A stretch of DNA of 64,000 nt from Rossellomorea aquimaris TF-12. GTDB taxonomy: Bacteria > Bacillota > Bacilli > Bacillales > Bacillaceae_B. The notes below the pieces were generated by a model. The model saw only the letters and a list, made by a program, of their open reading frames with translations, was not told the DNA's origin and made no database searches. The position numbers and the translations under genes are program-made. Shown here piece by piece: positions 50,281 through 58,762 of the stretch (within the stretch, counting starts at the first letter, position 1; every line of letters starts with the position of its first letter). Location: the NCBI RefSeq assembly GCF_001648555.1, contig NZ_LQXM01000030.1:496001-560000 (forward strand), in the 5' to 3' direction.

Positions 50281-50936
50281 TCTGTTGCCATCCTCCGCTC
50301 AATATAGTTTAGTAGATACGTAAGTGATAGAGTAAGGATTAAATAGATAATAGCTACGGCTAAGTACGGTTCCCATACACGATAATATTGCCCCTGCATG
50401 GCTCGTCCCCAATACATTAACTCTGGAGCAGCAATAACGGCTGCCAGGGATGAATCCTTCAGTAACACAATAAACTCATTACCAAGCGGTGGGATCATAC
50501 GCTTAAATGCTTGAGGAATAATGATATATCTCATTGCTTGTATATTCGTCATTCCTAAGGATCTTGCGGCTTCCATTTGACCTCGGTCAATGGATTGAAT
50601 TCCTCCACGGAATATTTCAGCAATATAAGCTGTAGCATTCAGAGACAAAGCGACTAATGCTGAAACGGCAGGATTTATCTCTGTCATAATGATTGGCATG
50701 ACACCAAAGTGGATAAGTAAGATTTGAACAAATAGTGGAGTACCTCTAAAAAAGTTTATGTACCAAATAAATGGGGTTCGAACTAAAAGATATGGAGAAA
50801 TTCGGAGTATCCCCATGAGCAATCCAAAGACTAAGCCTAAAAGGATCCCTCCAATTGACAAACCAATCGTTAATAGTGCTCCCTTTAGGAAAAAGGGCAA
50901 ATACTCAGCAATAATGTCCCATCTGAAATCAAACAT
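50277..50936 (-). CDS. Polar amino acid ABC transporter permease (GlnP-like)
   Basis: 219 residues from the ATG at 50934-50936, 7 nt after AAAGGAG; the frame extends upstream without a better site. About five membrane helices, with the HisMQ-type [24 protein letters not shown] loop region intact in its core residues (EAARSLG, IPQA, NEFI). It works with the adjacent ATPase and lipoprotein. A hairpin in the gap before this gene (near 51011-51032) may lower its expression relative to the binding protein. Confidence 0.88.
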   Translation of the reverse strand: MFDFRWDIIAEYLPFFLKGALLTIGLSIGGILLGLVFGLLMGILRISPYLLVRTPFIWYINFFRGTPLFVQILLIHFGVMPIIMTEINPAVSALVALSLNATAYIAEIFRGGIQSIDRGQMEAARSLGMTNIQAMRYIIIPQAFKRMIPPLGNEFIVLLKDSSLAAVIAAPELMYWGRAMQGQYYRVWEPYLAVAIIYLILTLSLTYLLNYIERRMATE

Positions 50937-51148
50937 ATAATAACTCCTTTTGTCATAGAAAGCATTTTGCCACTTTCTATCATTTGTCATAGATTGTTAG
51001 ATAGAATTTCAAGGAGAATAGTCCTCCTTTTATAAAAACGTTCATATAAAAGGGGCGGGTAAAGAAGGTACATGACCCTCCTCTTAAAGTAGAAACCTTT
51101 CACAAAGAAGATCTATGTATTCTCCTTACCCAAGCCCCTAAGTGTTTC

Positions 51149-51958
51149 TTATTCTCCCTGCTCTAATAATGCGTCAGTGTTCGGCTCAGTACCAAACCAT
51201 TCTTTATAAATTTTTGCATATGTTCCATTTTCAATGACTTCTTTTACAGCTTTATCGAAATCAGCCTTTAGCTCACTGTCTTTAGGGAACATTAAACCGT
51301 AATATTCTGATTCGAAGTTTTCCGGATCTTCTACTGTTTTGAAATTATCGTCTGGATTGTTCTTCACATATTCATTTACAACGGTATTATCCGTTACTAC
51401 TGCATCTACTTGTCCTTGCTTTAACGCTGTAATTGCTACAACATTGTTCTCATACTTCGAAATATCAGAGCTGTTTTCACCTAAAATTTTCTCAGCTGCT
51501 GCTTGTCCTGTCGTTCCGTTTTGAACCCCTACTTTTAATCCTTTTAGATCATTAGCATTTTTGATGTCTACTCCTTCACCAAACATGATCATATGAGTTG
51601 ATTCAAAGTATGGATGAGAGAAGTCAAATGTTTGCTTTCGTTTATCATTAATCGTAATTCCTGAGATCCCCATATCAACTTCTTTCCCACCTTGAACAGC
51701 AGCAAATAGTGGATCCCAACCGATATTCTTCACATCATATTCGTATCCTGCTTCTTCCATAACGGCTTCCAAGAAATCGATATCAAACCCAACGATTGTC
51801 CCTTTATCCATGTATTCAAATGGAGCAAAGGCAGCATCTGTTCCAACAACCAGCTTTTCCTTCTTATCTCCACTTGCTCCTTCTGACCCACATGCGGTCA
51901 AAATAGCTAACATACCAATCATACATACAATAAATAATCCTCTGACTTTTTTCTTCAT
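51149..51958 (-). CDS. Amino acid ABC transporter substrate-binding lipoprotein
   Basis: 269 residues with a lipoprotein signal peptide (MKKKVRGLFIVCMIGMLAI then LTAC lipobox, Cys at about residue 23). The mature part is a type II periplasmic-binding-protein fold (FAPFEYMDKGTIVGFDIDF, MGISGITINDKRKQTFDFSH, YYGLMFPKDSEL). The conserved R of the amino-acid binding site lies in NDKRKQ. The ligand is probably glutamine or another polar amino acid. It is the first gene of the operon, encoded 212 bp upstream of the permease. Confidence 0.9.
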   Translation of the reverse strand: MKKKVRGLFIVCMIGMLAILTACGSEGASGDKKEKLVVGTDAAFAPFEYMDKGTIVGFDIDFLEAVMEEAGYEYDVKNIGWDPLFAAVQGGKEVDMGISGITINDKRKQTFDFSHPYFESTHMIMFGEGVDIKNANDLKGLKVGVQNGTTGQAAAEKILGENSSDISKYENNVVAITALKQGQVDAVVTDNTVVNEYVKNNPDDNFKTVEDPENFESEYYGLMFPKDSELKADFDKAVKEVIENGTYAKIYKEWFGTEPNTDALLEQGE

Positions 51959-52208
51959 ATTGTCCCCCTAGTATTTTTATATTTTTCTAATAATTATAAT
52001 TATACATATTATTCATACAAATTCCAACAATTTTTAGAAAATTAGTAGTTTTTAAAATATTAATATAGCATTGTGTTTTTATTTTTGTATATTTTCCTGT
52101 ATAAAATTGAAATCTATCTACCTATTTCTTCTTTTACCGTAGAATATTGACAGTTGTTATGAAAACGTTGAAAATAGTAGATAATGACAATTCGAAAAGG
52201 GAGATTTT

Positions 52209-53072
52209 ATGGATACACATTCCAACGAATTATATAACTATTTAATGAATCACGCCGATGAGTTTACAGAAGATTGGTTGAAATACCAGCAGATTAAGAC
52301 GGGTTCAGAATATTCTCTAGACGCTCCCTTTGACGTTCTCCAGAAGATTAAAGCTCAGAATAAAAACTACTTGAAAATATTAGGTGAAAGCTTATTTTTG
52401 ACAGAAGAGGAAACAAAAGAAGTCATTTCGAATTGGACACAAAAAACCGCTTCCGAGCGAAGTAAATCCCAAACAACCCTGGATGAGGTTATTCGAAATG
52501 GCGGGAATTTCAGAAGAGTTCTATGGACATATATAGAAAGATTTGTTGAAGAAACGAATTTGAATATTGCAGGAAAAGATATTTTTCATTGGGAGCGCAA
52601 ACTAAATTTTGCATTGGATTATGTATTAGAGACGTTTACGTGCACTTTCTTAGGAATCCTGATGAATCGTCTAAAGGCACAGTCAAATTTAATTCAAGAG
52701 TTAAGCACACCTGTCATTTCCATAACATCAGAGGTAGGCTTACTCCCTATTATTGGTGACATTGATACCACTAGAGCCCGGTCCATTCTAGAGTCTACCC
52801 TTCAACAAAGCGCCGACGCCAACCTATCCATGCTTGTCATCGATTTATCTGGAGTAGTGTTAATTGACACTATGGTGGCGCAACAAATCTTCCATCTAAT
52901 AAATGCCTTGAATCTCATAGGAATAAAAACAATCCTTACAGGTATTCGACCTGAGGTAGCTCAAACCGCCATTCATTTAGGAATTGATTTCTCCACCATA
53001 CATACAGAGAATTCCCTTGAGAGAATTATTGAAGGGGTCATTACGGAGAATAGTCAGTTTTTGAAATTTTAA
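52209..53072 (+). CDS. rsbRD: RsbR-family stressosome protein (RsbRD-like)
   Basis: 287 residues: an N-terminal globin-like, non-haem sensor domain (residues about 1-150) and a C-terminal STAS domain (STPVISITSEVGLLPIIGDI, VIDLSGVVLIDTMVAQQIFH). RsbRD (YqhA) of B. subtilis has the same layout and forms the stressosome with RsbS and RsbT, controlling sigma-B activation. Phosphorylatable Thr candidates lie in DIDTTRA and LIDTMVA. A TTGACA/GAAAAT promoter with 17-nt spacer is at 52147-52175, with a TGAAAACGTTGA stretch that resembles a catabolite-response element. It stands alone, far from an rsb operon. Confidence 0.82.
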   Translation: MDTHSNELYNYLMNHADEFTEDWLKYQQIKTGSEYSLDAPFDVLQKIKAQNKNYLKILGESLFLTEEETKEVISNWTQKTASERSKSQTTLDEVIRNGGNFRRVLWTYIERFVEETNLNIAGKDIFHWERKLNFALDYVLETFTCTFLGILMNRLKAQSNLIQELSTPVISITSEVGLLPIIGDIDTTRARSILESTLQQSADANLSMLVIDLSGVVLIDTMVAQQIFHLINALNLIGIKTILTGIRPEVAQTAIHLGIDFSTIHTENSLERIIEGVITENSQFLKF

Positions 53073-53129
53073 TTAGCTTTAGCTTTTAAACCCAATCTAT
53101 TTAAATATATCGAGTTCGGTTTCCTAGTA

Positions 53130-53176
53130 TAAAAGTGAAAAGGCATTGTTAAATAACAATGCCTTTTCACTTTTAT
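53130..53176. terminator. Bidirectional 22-bp terminator
   Basis: ATAAAAGTGAAAAGGCATTG and its exact inverse pair around AAAT. It separates the rsbRD-like gene from a convergent membrane protein gene. Confidence 0.9.
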
Positions 53177-53186
53177 TTTTTATTTT

Positions 53187-53831
53187 TCAATCAATATTTC
53201 TAGCTTCACCTGCTCCAAACAATTTGTCTGCAATTAGATTCCCTTCCTTATCAAGGGCTCTTATTGTCCATGTTGCTTCAGAATACTCATCAAGCACAAA
53301 GAATGCATAATCAGCAACTAACTCTTCAACATGGTATCTTTCGGGATATTTTTCAACCGTTTCCATATTAAAGTTGTATGGGTCTGATGGTGTTGAATTT
53401 TCCAGGTGATCACCAACCACAATATACTTAATATTTGGATTGCTAGTTTTCACCCCAACCATAAAACCTTTATCATTTCCAAAGCCAGCAGCTTGGAAGG
53501 GTTCATTTCCTTCAACCATATAGTCGAAAGTGCCACCTGAGTAATGATATAAAAACCCAAGGCTACGATTAATTTTCGCTAAGCCAAATGCATGATCGGT
53601 TCCATCCTCATATAATATTGCTTTACCGTAATTTGTATCAACACTTTCTATCACATTGGAACCGAAAGGTAAGGCACTTGATGCAGTAAAGCGGAAGCCA
53701 ATTAGTAATAATACGGCTATGATTATGATCAAAATTACTAAAATGAATTTCCAGTACTTCTTTTTTGTAATAGTTAAATATAGTATTATTCCAATCAAAG
53801 CTATCACTAAGAAAATCAGTACATTAAACAT
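53187..53831 (-). CDS. Membrane protein of unknown function
   Basis: 214 residues. Two N-terminal membrane helices (residues about 2-20 and 26-47), then about 165 residues outside, with many aromatic and acidic residues (FGSNVIESVDTNYGKAILYE, KYPERYHVEELVADYAFFVL). No family was recognised. A AAAGGGGGTC lies 5 nt before the ATG. It stands alone between a terminator and an interspersed repeat. Confidence 0.65.
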   Translation of the reverse strand: MFNVLIFLVIALIGIILYLTITKKKYWKFILVILIIIIAVLLLIGFRFTASSALPFGSNVIESVDTNYGKAILYEDGTDHAFGLAKINRSLGFLYHYSGGTFDYMVEGNEPFQAAGFGNDKGFMVGVKTSNPNIKYIVVGDHLENSTPSDPYNFNMETVEKYPERYHVEELVADYAFFVLDEYSEATWTIRALDKEGNLIADKLFGAGEARNID

Positions 53832-53980
53832 AAAATTTGACCCCCTTTTAAACAGTTATGGCACTCCGAAAGATTTTATGTACCTTACCAGAAGAACACA
53901 GGTTATCATTTTCTTAAATAAATTATATTTAACTATTGGCTCTTTTCGCACAGATTTTTTGTTTTATCATTTTTGCCGAT

Positions 53981-54076
53981 GGCTCTGTCAACCAGTATGT
54001 GATTGATGTTGATTGGAGCGGAAGGTGCTCGAACTCCTGCGGAAAACGGAAAGCGAGCATCTAGAGAGGAAATCAA
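53981..54076. repeat. Interspersed Bacillus-type repeat, copy 3 (inverse)
   Basis: TCTGTCAACCAGTATGTG is the inverse of the CACATACTGGTTGACA part of copies 2 and 4. GGAAAACGGAAAGCGAGCAT follows, the inverse of the ATGCTCGCTTTCCG part. The gap from 53832 to 54358 also holds a perfect hairpin at 54126-54161 (AAAAGGTTCAAATC/GATTTGAACCTTTT) and no ORF. Confidence 0.65.
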
Positions 54077-54358
54077 CCACCACTCACTTTTTCAAAGGCA
54101 ACAAAGTTTACGAAGAGGGGCATAAAAGGTTCAAATCATATGCGATTTGAACCTTTTATTTTATATCTAATGTAGTTTCTGCACTTCAAAACCGAACCCA
54201 TTCTTTTAAACAAACTGTAGGTTTTTCAATACGCCGAAAAATTCCACTCCTAATATTCCCTCATAAACTATTTACTAGAAAGTAGGAATTTCAACCACAC
54301 ACTTATAGTAACTAAGCATAAATTACTATATATTATAGTTCTTTATGGAGGGAAACAT

Positions 54359-56767
54359 ATGAAACCACTTGTTTTGGACATCCCCACTATAGCCATTACC
54401 GGAAGTACGGGGAAAACGACTACAAGAGAATTTATTGTGTCGATTGTAGAATCAAAATGGAAAATTCTAAAATCGATTGGAAATAAAAACCTGCCTTATA
54501 ACACAAGAAATATTGCCAATAGATACGATTCTTCTTGTGAAGCCATGGTACTTGAAATGGGAATGGGAAAGCCTGACGCCGCAAAGAGACACTGCAGATA
54601 CTTACAACCAAACATTTCTGTTATAACCAATATCGGTACCGCTCATTATGGAAGCTTAGGAAACAGCTATGAATCCACCGCTAAAAACAAATCAGGTTTA
54701 ATAAAAAGAATGAAACAAGATGGAAAATTATTTCTTAACGGAGATGATAAAAACTCTGAACTTCTCGATACTCACTCTTTTAAGGGGAGGATCACTAAAA
54801 TTGGAATCCATTCGAAAGCAGACTATCAAGCAATCGATATTCACTATACAGAGGAAGGTATGGAGTTCACGGTTCTAGCTAAGGACCATAAGGAGCCGTA
54901 TTTCATCCCTACCTTTGGTCTTCATAATGTATACAACGCCTTATTTGCTATTGCCATTTGTCATGAACTGCATTTCACTGCCTCTGATATTAGAAAAGGT
55001 TTAAAAAACTTTACGATTCCTATCAAACGATTAAATCGGTTTCCGTTAAGAAACAACTCCTTATTAATTGATGATACGGCAAATGCCAATCCACAATCGG
55101 TCAAGGCAGGAATTGATGTTCTCCACAATATAAATAAAGGTAAAAAGAAGATTTTAGTTTTAGGAGATATGTTAGAATTGGGAAACTATTCAAAAGAAGG
55201 ACATTTAGAAGTAGGAGAGTATGCAGTCAAAAGAAATATCGATTACATTTACACTTTTGGACAAGACTCTAAATGGGTAATTGATGCTGCCATAAAAAAA
55301 GGATTTCCATCATTGAAAGCACAGCATTTCACATCTCGTGATGAGCTTCACAGCCAATTAAAGCAGCTATTAACGAAAAACGATGTGATTCTCGTTAAAG
55401 GATCCAGCGCCATGAAGATGTACGAAACGGTCAAGATGATGAAACACCGTTATATGTTTACTATTAAACTGGATGATAGCATGAGCAAGAATCAATTGAT
55501 GCTTAGTAGAGAAACATATAACCTTATAGGAATCAAATCTAACCGAATATCCTTTCATTTTGGAGCCTACACTCGAAATTTCAAAATAAAACTGAACGAT
55601 CAACTTGCCCATGGGGAGATTCGTCTATCTCCTGAATTAGAAAACAACTTAACCATTCCTCCCGTCACATATGAAGTGATTATTGAGGATGGACAGCTTT
55701 TCTTAGGTCCCGTCATTGGAATTAATGTTTATGACAGATATATGAAAGATCCTCCCCAGCAGCTACTTCGTTTAGCTCACTACGAAAAAATTGGAGGGCT
55801 GATCTTTCTTTTTAATCCTACTACTACTGATTTCCAACAACAAACCATGTCAGGTTTTTACTTTGATCAAAAATCAAATTCTTTTAAACCTGGGATATTT
55901 CCTTACCCCTCTTCCTTTTTAAATCGCGTTCCATTAAGAGAGAAAAGATATCAATATTTCAAAGAAATATTAGGAGATACCATATTTAATTATCCTTATG
56001 GAAATACAAACAAATTAGATTTTTGGACGCTCATGTCACGAAAATCAAGTACTAAAGATGCCTTGCCCCTCACAAAAGAATATAAAGGCATTAATAGCGT
56101 CCTTCATTTTCTAAAGACAAACCATTCAGCTTATATAAAACCCTCTACTTTAGCTGGTGGAAACGGTATACTCCATATTAAAAAGGTGGACAATCATTTT
56201 GTTGTTACTGACCGAGACGGAGTAAAAGAGAAGGCTACCTCTAGAAATGAATTAAATAACTGCCTAAAAAAGAAATTAGTAGAGAACAAAGAGTATATCA
56301 TTCAACAGGAAATCCTTTCGGTGAATCCTAATGGAGAGAAAGTTGATTTCCGAATGTATATTCAAAAGGATGGTACACAGAAATGGAAATATTCTGGACT
56401 AGAAACAAAGGTAGCGAATAAAGGAAGCATCATTTCAAACTCAAACAACCGAAATCGTGTCGTACCGGGATTAGTAGCCCTGCAAGAATTTTATGGTTTA
56501 TCTCAACTCAAGGCTGAGGAAAAAATCATAGATATATCAAATCTATGCATCACAGTATTAAAAACATTAGAGAAGCGCTCCATGCATCTTGGCGATGTAG
56601 CCATTGATTTTGTGATTGATGCAAACCTGCATGTCTATTTACTAGAGGTTCAAGTCAATTACGCAGCTGAAATTAAAGCATTTAGAGAAGATGATGAAAG
56701 AGCCGTTCTTCCGAATATCCTACCAACTCCTTTGGAATATGCAAAATCACTGACTAAATTTAATTAA
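54359..56767 (+). CDS. Mur-ligase (MurF-like) fused to YheC/YheD-type ATP-grasp
   Basis: 802 residues. Residues about 5-365 are a MurF-like ligase without the N-terminal UDP-substrate domain: P-loop ITGSTGKTTTREF (13-25), LEMGMGKPDAAK, TNIGTAHYGSLGN, the catalytic-lysine region and the C-terminal Rossmann domain (LLIDDTANANPQSVKAG, LVLGDMLELGNYSKEGH). Residues about 366-800 match YheC/YheD spore proteins (HFGAYTRNFKIK; GGLIFLFNPTTTDF) and hold an ATP-grasp with YIKPSTLAGGNGILHIKK, VDFRMYIQ and LLEVQVNYA. Both parts join amino acids or peptides with ATP. Cyanophycin synthetase has these two modules in the opposite order. It likely makes a peptide or modifies one in the spore. GGAGGG precedes the ATG. 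Confidence 0.85.
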   Translation: MKPLVLDIPTIAITGSTGKTTTREFIVSIVESKWKILKSIGNKNLPYNTRNIANRYDSSCEAMVLEMGMGKPDAAKRHCRYLQPNISVITNIGTAHYGSLGNSYESTAKNKSGLIKRMKQDGKLFLNGDDKNSELLDTHSFKGRITKIGIHSKADYQAIDIHYTEEGMEFTVLAKDHKEPYFIPTFGLHNVYNALFAIAICHELHFTASDIRKGLKNFTIPIKRLNRFPLRNNSLLIDDTANANPQSVKAGIDVLHNINKGKKKILVLGDMLELGNYSKEGHLEVGEYAVKRNIDYIYTFGQDSKWVIDAAIKKGFPSLKAQHFTSRDELHSQLKQLLTKNDVILVKGSSAMKMYETVKMMKHRYMFTIKLDDSMSKNQLMLSRETYNLIGIKSNRISFHFGAYTRNFKIKLNDQLAHGEIRLSPELENNLTIPPVTYEVIIEDGQLFLGPVIGINVYDRYMKDPPQQLLRLAHYEKIGGLIFLFNPTTTDFQQQTMSGFYFDQKSNSFKPGIFPYPSSFLNRVPLREKRYQYFKEILGDTIFNYPYGNTNKLDFWTLMSRKSSTKDALPLTKEYKGINSVLHFLKTNHSAYIKPSTLAGGNGILHIKKVDNHFVVTDRDGVKEKATSRNELNNCLKKKLVENKEYIIQQEILSVNPNGEKVDFRMYIQKDGTQKWKYSGLETKVANKGSIISNSNNRNRVVPGLVALQEFYGLSQLKAEEKIIDISNLCITVLKTLEKRSMHLGDVAIDFVIDANLHVYLLEVQVNYAAEIKAFREDDERAVLPNILPTPLEYAKSLTKFN

Positions 56768-56799
56768 AAAGGAGAGGCATTTGCCTCTCCTTTTTAATT
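56762..56799. terminator. Bidirectional terminator
   Basis: AATTAAAAAGGAGAGGCA pairs with TGCCTCTCCTTTTTAATT around TT. It lies between the ligase fusion and the LysM gene. Confidence 0.9.
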
Positions 56800-56819
56800 C
56801 TTTTGTATTAGAAAAGTGG

Positions 56820-57602
56820 TTAGGATGCTGAAATCACAGCCCCATTTTTGTGAATCACTCTTACGTATTGACCCGACATTTCCTGATAGGCGGAAGCTGT
56901 TCCGTATGGTACTTTTAAAACAAGTAATTTACCTTCATCATTAAATTCAACAGTGAAACTATCTGCAGCACCCACTATTTCTACTTCCGAAACTGACGCG
57001 GTTCCCGGAATAAACAATTGCTGTCCAATGATCACCATTTCCATATGAAGGTCATTTTCTTTCGCAAGCTCTTGAGGATCAATCCCATAACGATTGGCTA
57101 TTCCCCATAATGTATCACCAGGAAGAACTGTGTACATTTCTCCAACCTCCTGATTGAATGCTACCTGAGGTATAAGGATTGTTTGACCAATATTAATTTG
57201 ATTAGATTGAAGAAAATTGATCTCTTTCAATTCTTTTACTGTCGAACCGTACATTTTTGAAAGGGAATAGAGTGTATCTCCTCTTTGAACCGAATACATG
57301 ATAGGTTTAACTAGATCTGGCACGAGAAGCTGCTGGCCCACCAGGATTTTTTCAGACGTTAAAGAGTTCGCCTCCATTAATTGATCCACAGTAATGTCAT
57401 ATTTTTTCGATAAGCTATATAAAGTATCATTTGGTTTGACTAAATACTCGGTGCTACAAGCTCCAGCCTTACCATTCATTAGTATGAGTGCTGTAATCGT
57501 CCCTGCAACCGTTGCTGCTGCAATTCTTTTATTCCGGGCTTTTATCCGTTTTTTTTGTGTAATGGCTATTCGTTCTTTTCGTTTCATCGTAATCGTATTC
57601 AA
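56820..57602 (-). CDS. Triple-LysM protein with N-terminal membrane helix
   Basis: 260 residues if the TTG at 57600-57602 is used, which has GGGGG 8 nt upstream; the ATG at 57585-57587 is an alternative. A very basic cytoplasmic N-terminus (KRKERIAITQKKRIKARNKR) precedes one helix (AAATVAGTITALILMNG). Three LysM domains follow (YLVKPNDTLYSLSKKYDIT, YSVQRGDTLYSLSKMYGST, YTVLPGDTLWGIANRYGID), each ending in a GQ.L.IP strand. LysM domains bind peptidoglycan. A C-terminal 60-residue piece has no catalytic motif. It may be a spore or wall assembly factor. Confidence 0.82.
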   Translation of the reverse strand: MNTITMKRKERIAITQKKRIKARNKRIAAATVAGTITALILMNGKAGACSTEYLVKPNDTLYSLSKKYDITVDQLMEANSLTSEKILVGQQLLVPDLVKPIMYSVQRGDTLYSLSKMYGSTVKELKEINFLQSNQINIGQTILIPQVAFNQEVGEMYTVLPGDTLWGIANRYGIDPQELAKENDLHMEMVIIGQQLFIPGTASVSEVEIVGAADSFTVEFNDEGKLLVLKVPYGTASAYQEMSGQYVRVIHKNGAVISAS

Positions 57603-57820
57603 GTGTTTGTCCCCCAAAACCTTCTATATGTATTTTCTATGCATGAACCTCCTATATACCTTTCGTCTAAGGTAATGATTTTTTTGGGTATAAGTTAAAA
57701 TAATTCCTTCACATCCATATTTATCTATTTTAATATGTGCAGTTGATATCCTTCACTATTTCCTTCATTATGATGATATCCGCTTATATTGTAAAAACAA
57801 AGAAAAATGGAGGGTTTCTG

Positions 57821-58471
57821 ATGGATAAAACATGGGCATTTGTTTCTGATTTTGACGGCACCATATCTAAACAAGATTTCTATAGATTGGTGATGGATCA
57901 ATACTTTCCAGAAGGGGAAATCCTTTTTAAAAAGTGGAAAAATGAAGAGATTCTTGATATCGATTTCTTAACTACTGTGTTTACATCCATTAATCAGAAT
58001 GAAGAGCAAATCATTCATGACATTTTAAATATCCCTATTGACGAATTCGTCCCGTCCTTTATTCAAGATGTTCAGCATGAAGGTGCAGATTTCTATATTT
58101 TGAGTGCCGGTACCGACTATTATATTTATCATATTTTAAAGAATCACGGTATCAAAAACGTTGAGGTATTCTCAAACGAAGGGTATTTTAAAGATAAAAA
58201 TATACACATGAATATTGATGAAAATCATGTTCATTTCTCAAAACGGTATGGCATTGATAAATCAAAAGTGATTCAGAATCTAAAAGAAAAGTACGATGTG
58301 ATTTACTTTGCCGGAGACAGTGAACCAGACTCACATCCAGCACAATACGCAGATGTAACGTATGCTAAAGCTGATTTACAAAGGATATTGAAAGAAAAAG
58401 AAATCCCGTTTGTAGCCGTTGATTCTTTTAAAGAAATAGCGACAGATTTAAAAAACAGAGGCGTGCTGTAA
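57821..58471 (+). CDS. HAD-family phosphatase (MtnX-like)
   Basis: 216 residues from the ATG at 57821, after GGAGGG. Motif I is VSDFDGTISKQD, motif II is ILSAGTDYYIYHIL, and motif III/IV is VIYFAGDSEPDSHPAQYADV. The layout matches 2-hydroxy-3-keto-5-methylthiopentenyl-1-phosphate phosphatase (MtnX), which works in methionine salvage. No other mtn gene is nearby, so it may be a paralogue with another substrate. A strong hairpin terminator follows. Confidence 0.75.
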   Translation: MDKTWAFVSDFDGTISKQDFYRLVMDQYFPEGEILFKKWKNEEILDIDFLTTVFTSINQNEEQIIHDILNIPIDEFVPSFIQDVQHEGADFYILSAGTDYYIYHILKNHGIKNVEVFSNEGYFKDKNIHMNIDENHVHFSKRYGIDKSKVIQNLKEKYDVIYFAGDSEPDSHPAQYADVTYAKADLQRILKEKEIPFVAVDSFKEIATDLKNRGVL

Positions 58472-58478
58472 AATAACA

Positions 58479-58524
58479 AAAAGACTAATTTGAAGGGTTA
58501 GACTCCTTACAAATTAGTCTTTTT
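58479..58524 (+). terminator. Rho-independent terminator
   Basis: AAAAAGACTAATTTG pairs with CAAATTAGTCTTTTT across a 17-nt loop, with further T after it. Confidence 0.85.
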
Positions 58525-58570
58525 TTCACGATTTTCATTAAACATAGTGGCTATTATCAAGGAGAGTAAT

Positions 58571-58746
58571 GGTTGATTTACACTCCAGGATGCTCGCTTT
58601 CCGCAGGGCGGGCGGTGAGCATCCTCATGCTTCGCCTTCCGGGGTCTCACTGTCTAGCTCCAGGGCTTAGGCGCTCGAGGTCGTTCCCCTCAATATCTGT
58701 TACATACTAGTTGACAGAGCCATTAGCAGAACTCATGTGATAAAAC
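58571..58746. repeat. Interspersed Bacillus-type repeat, copy 4 (full)
   Basis: CCAGGATGCTCGCTTTCCGC, then GGGCGGTGAGCATCCTC, GGGGTCTCA, TGTCTAGCTCCAGGGC, ATACTAGTTGACAG and AGAACTCATGTGATAAAAC, in the same order as 37209-37460. It is non-coding. Confidence 0.75.
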
Positions 58747-58762
58747 AGAAATCCCTACGATA

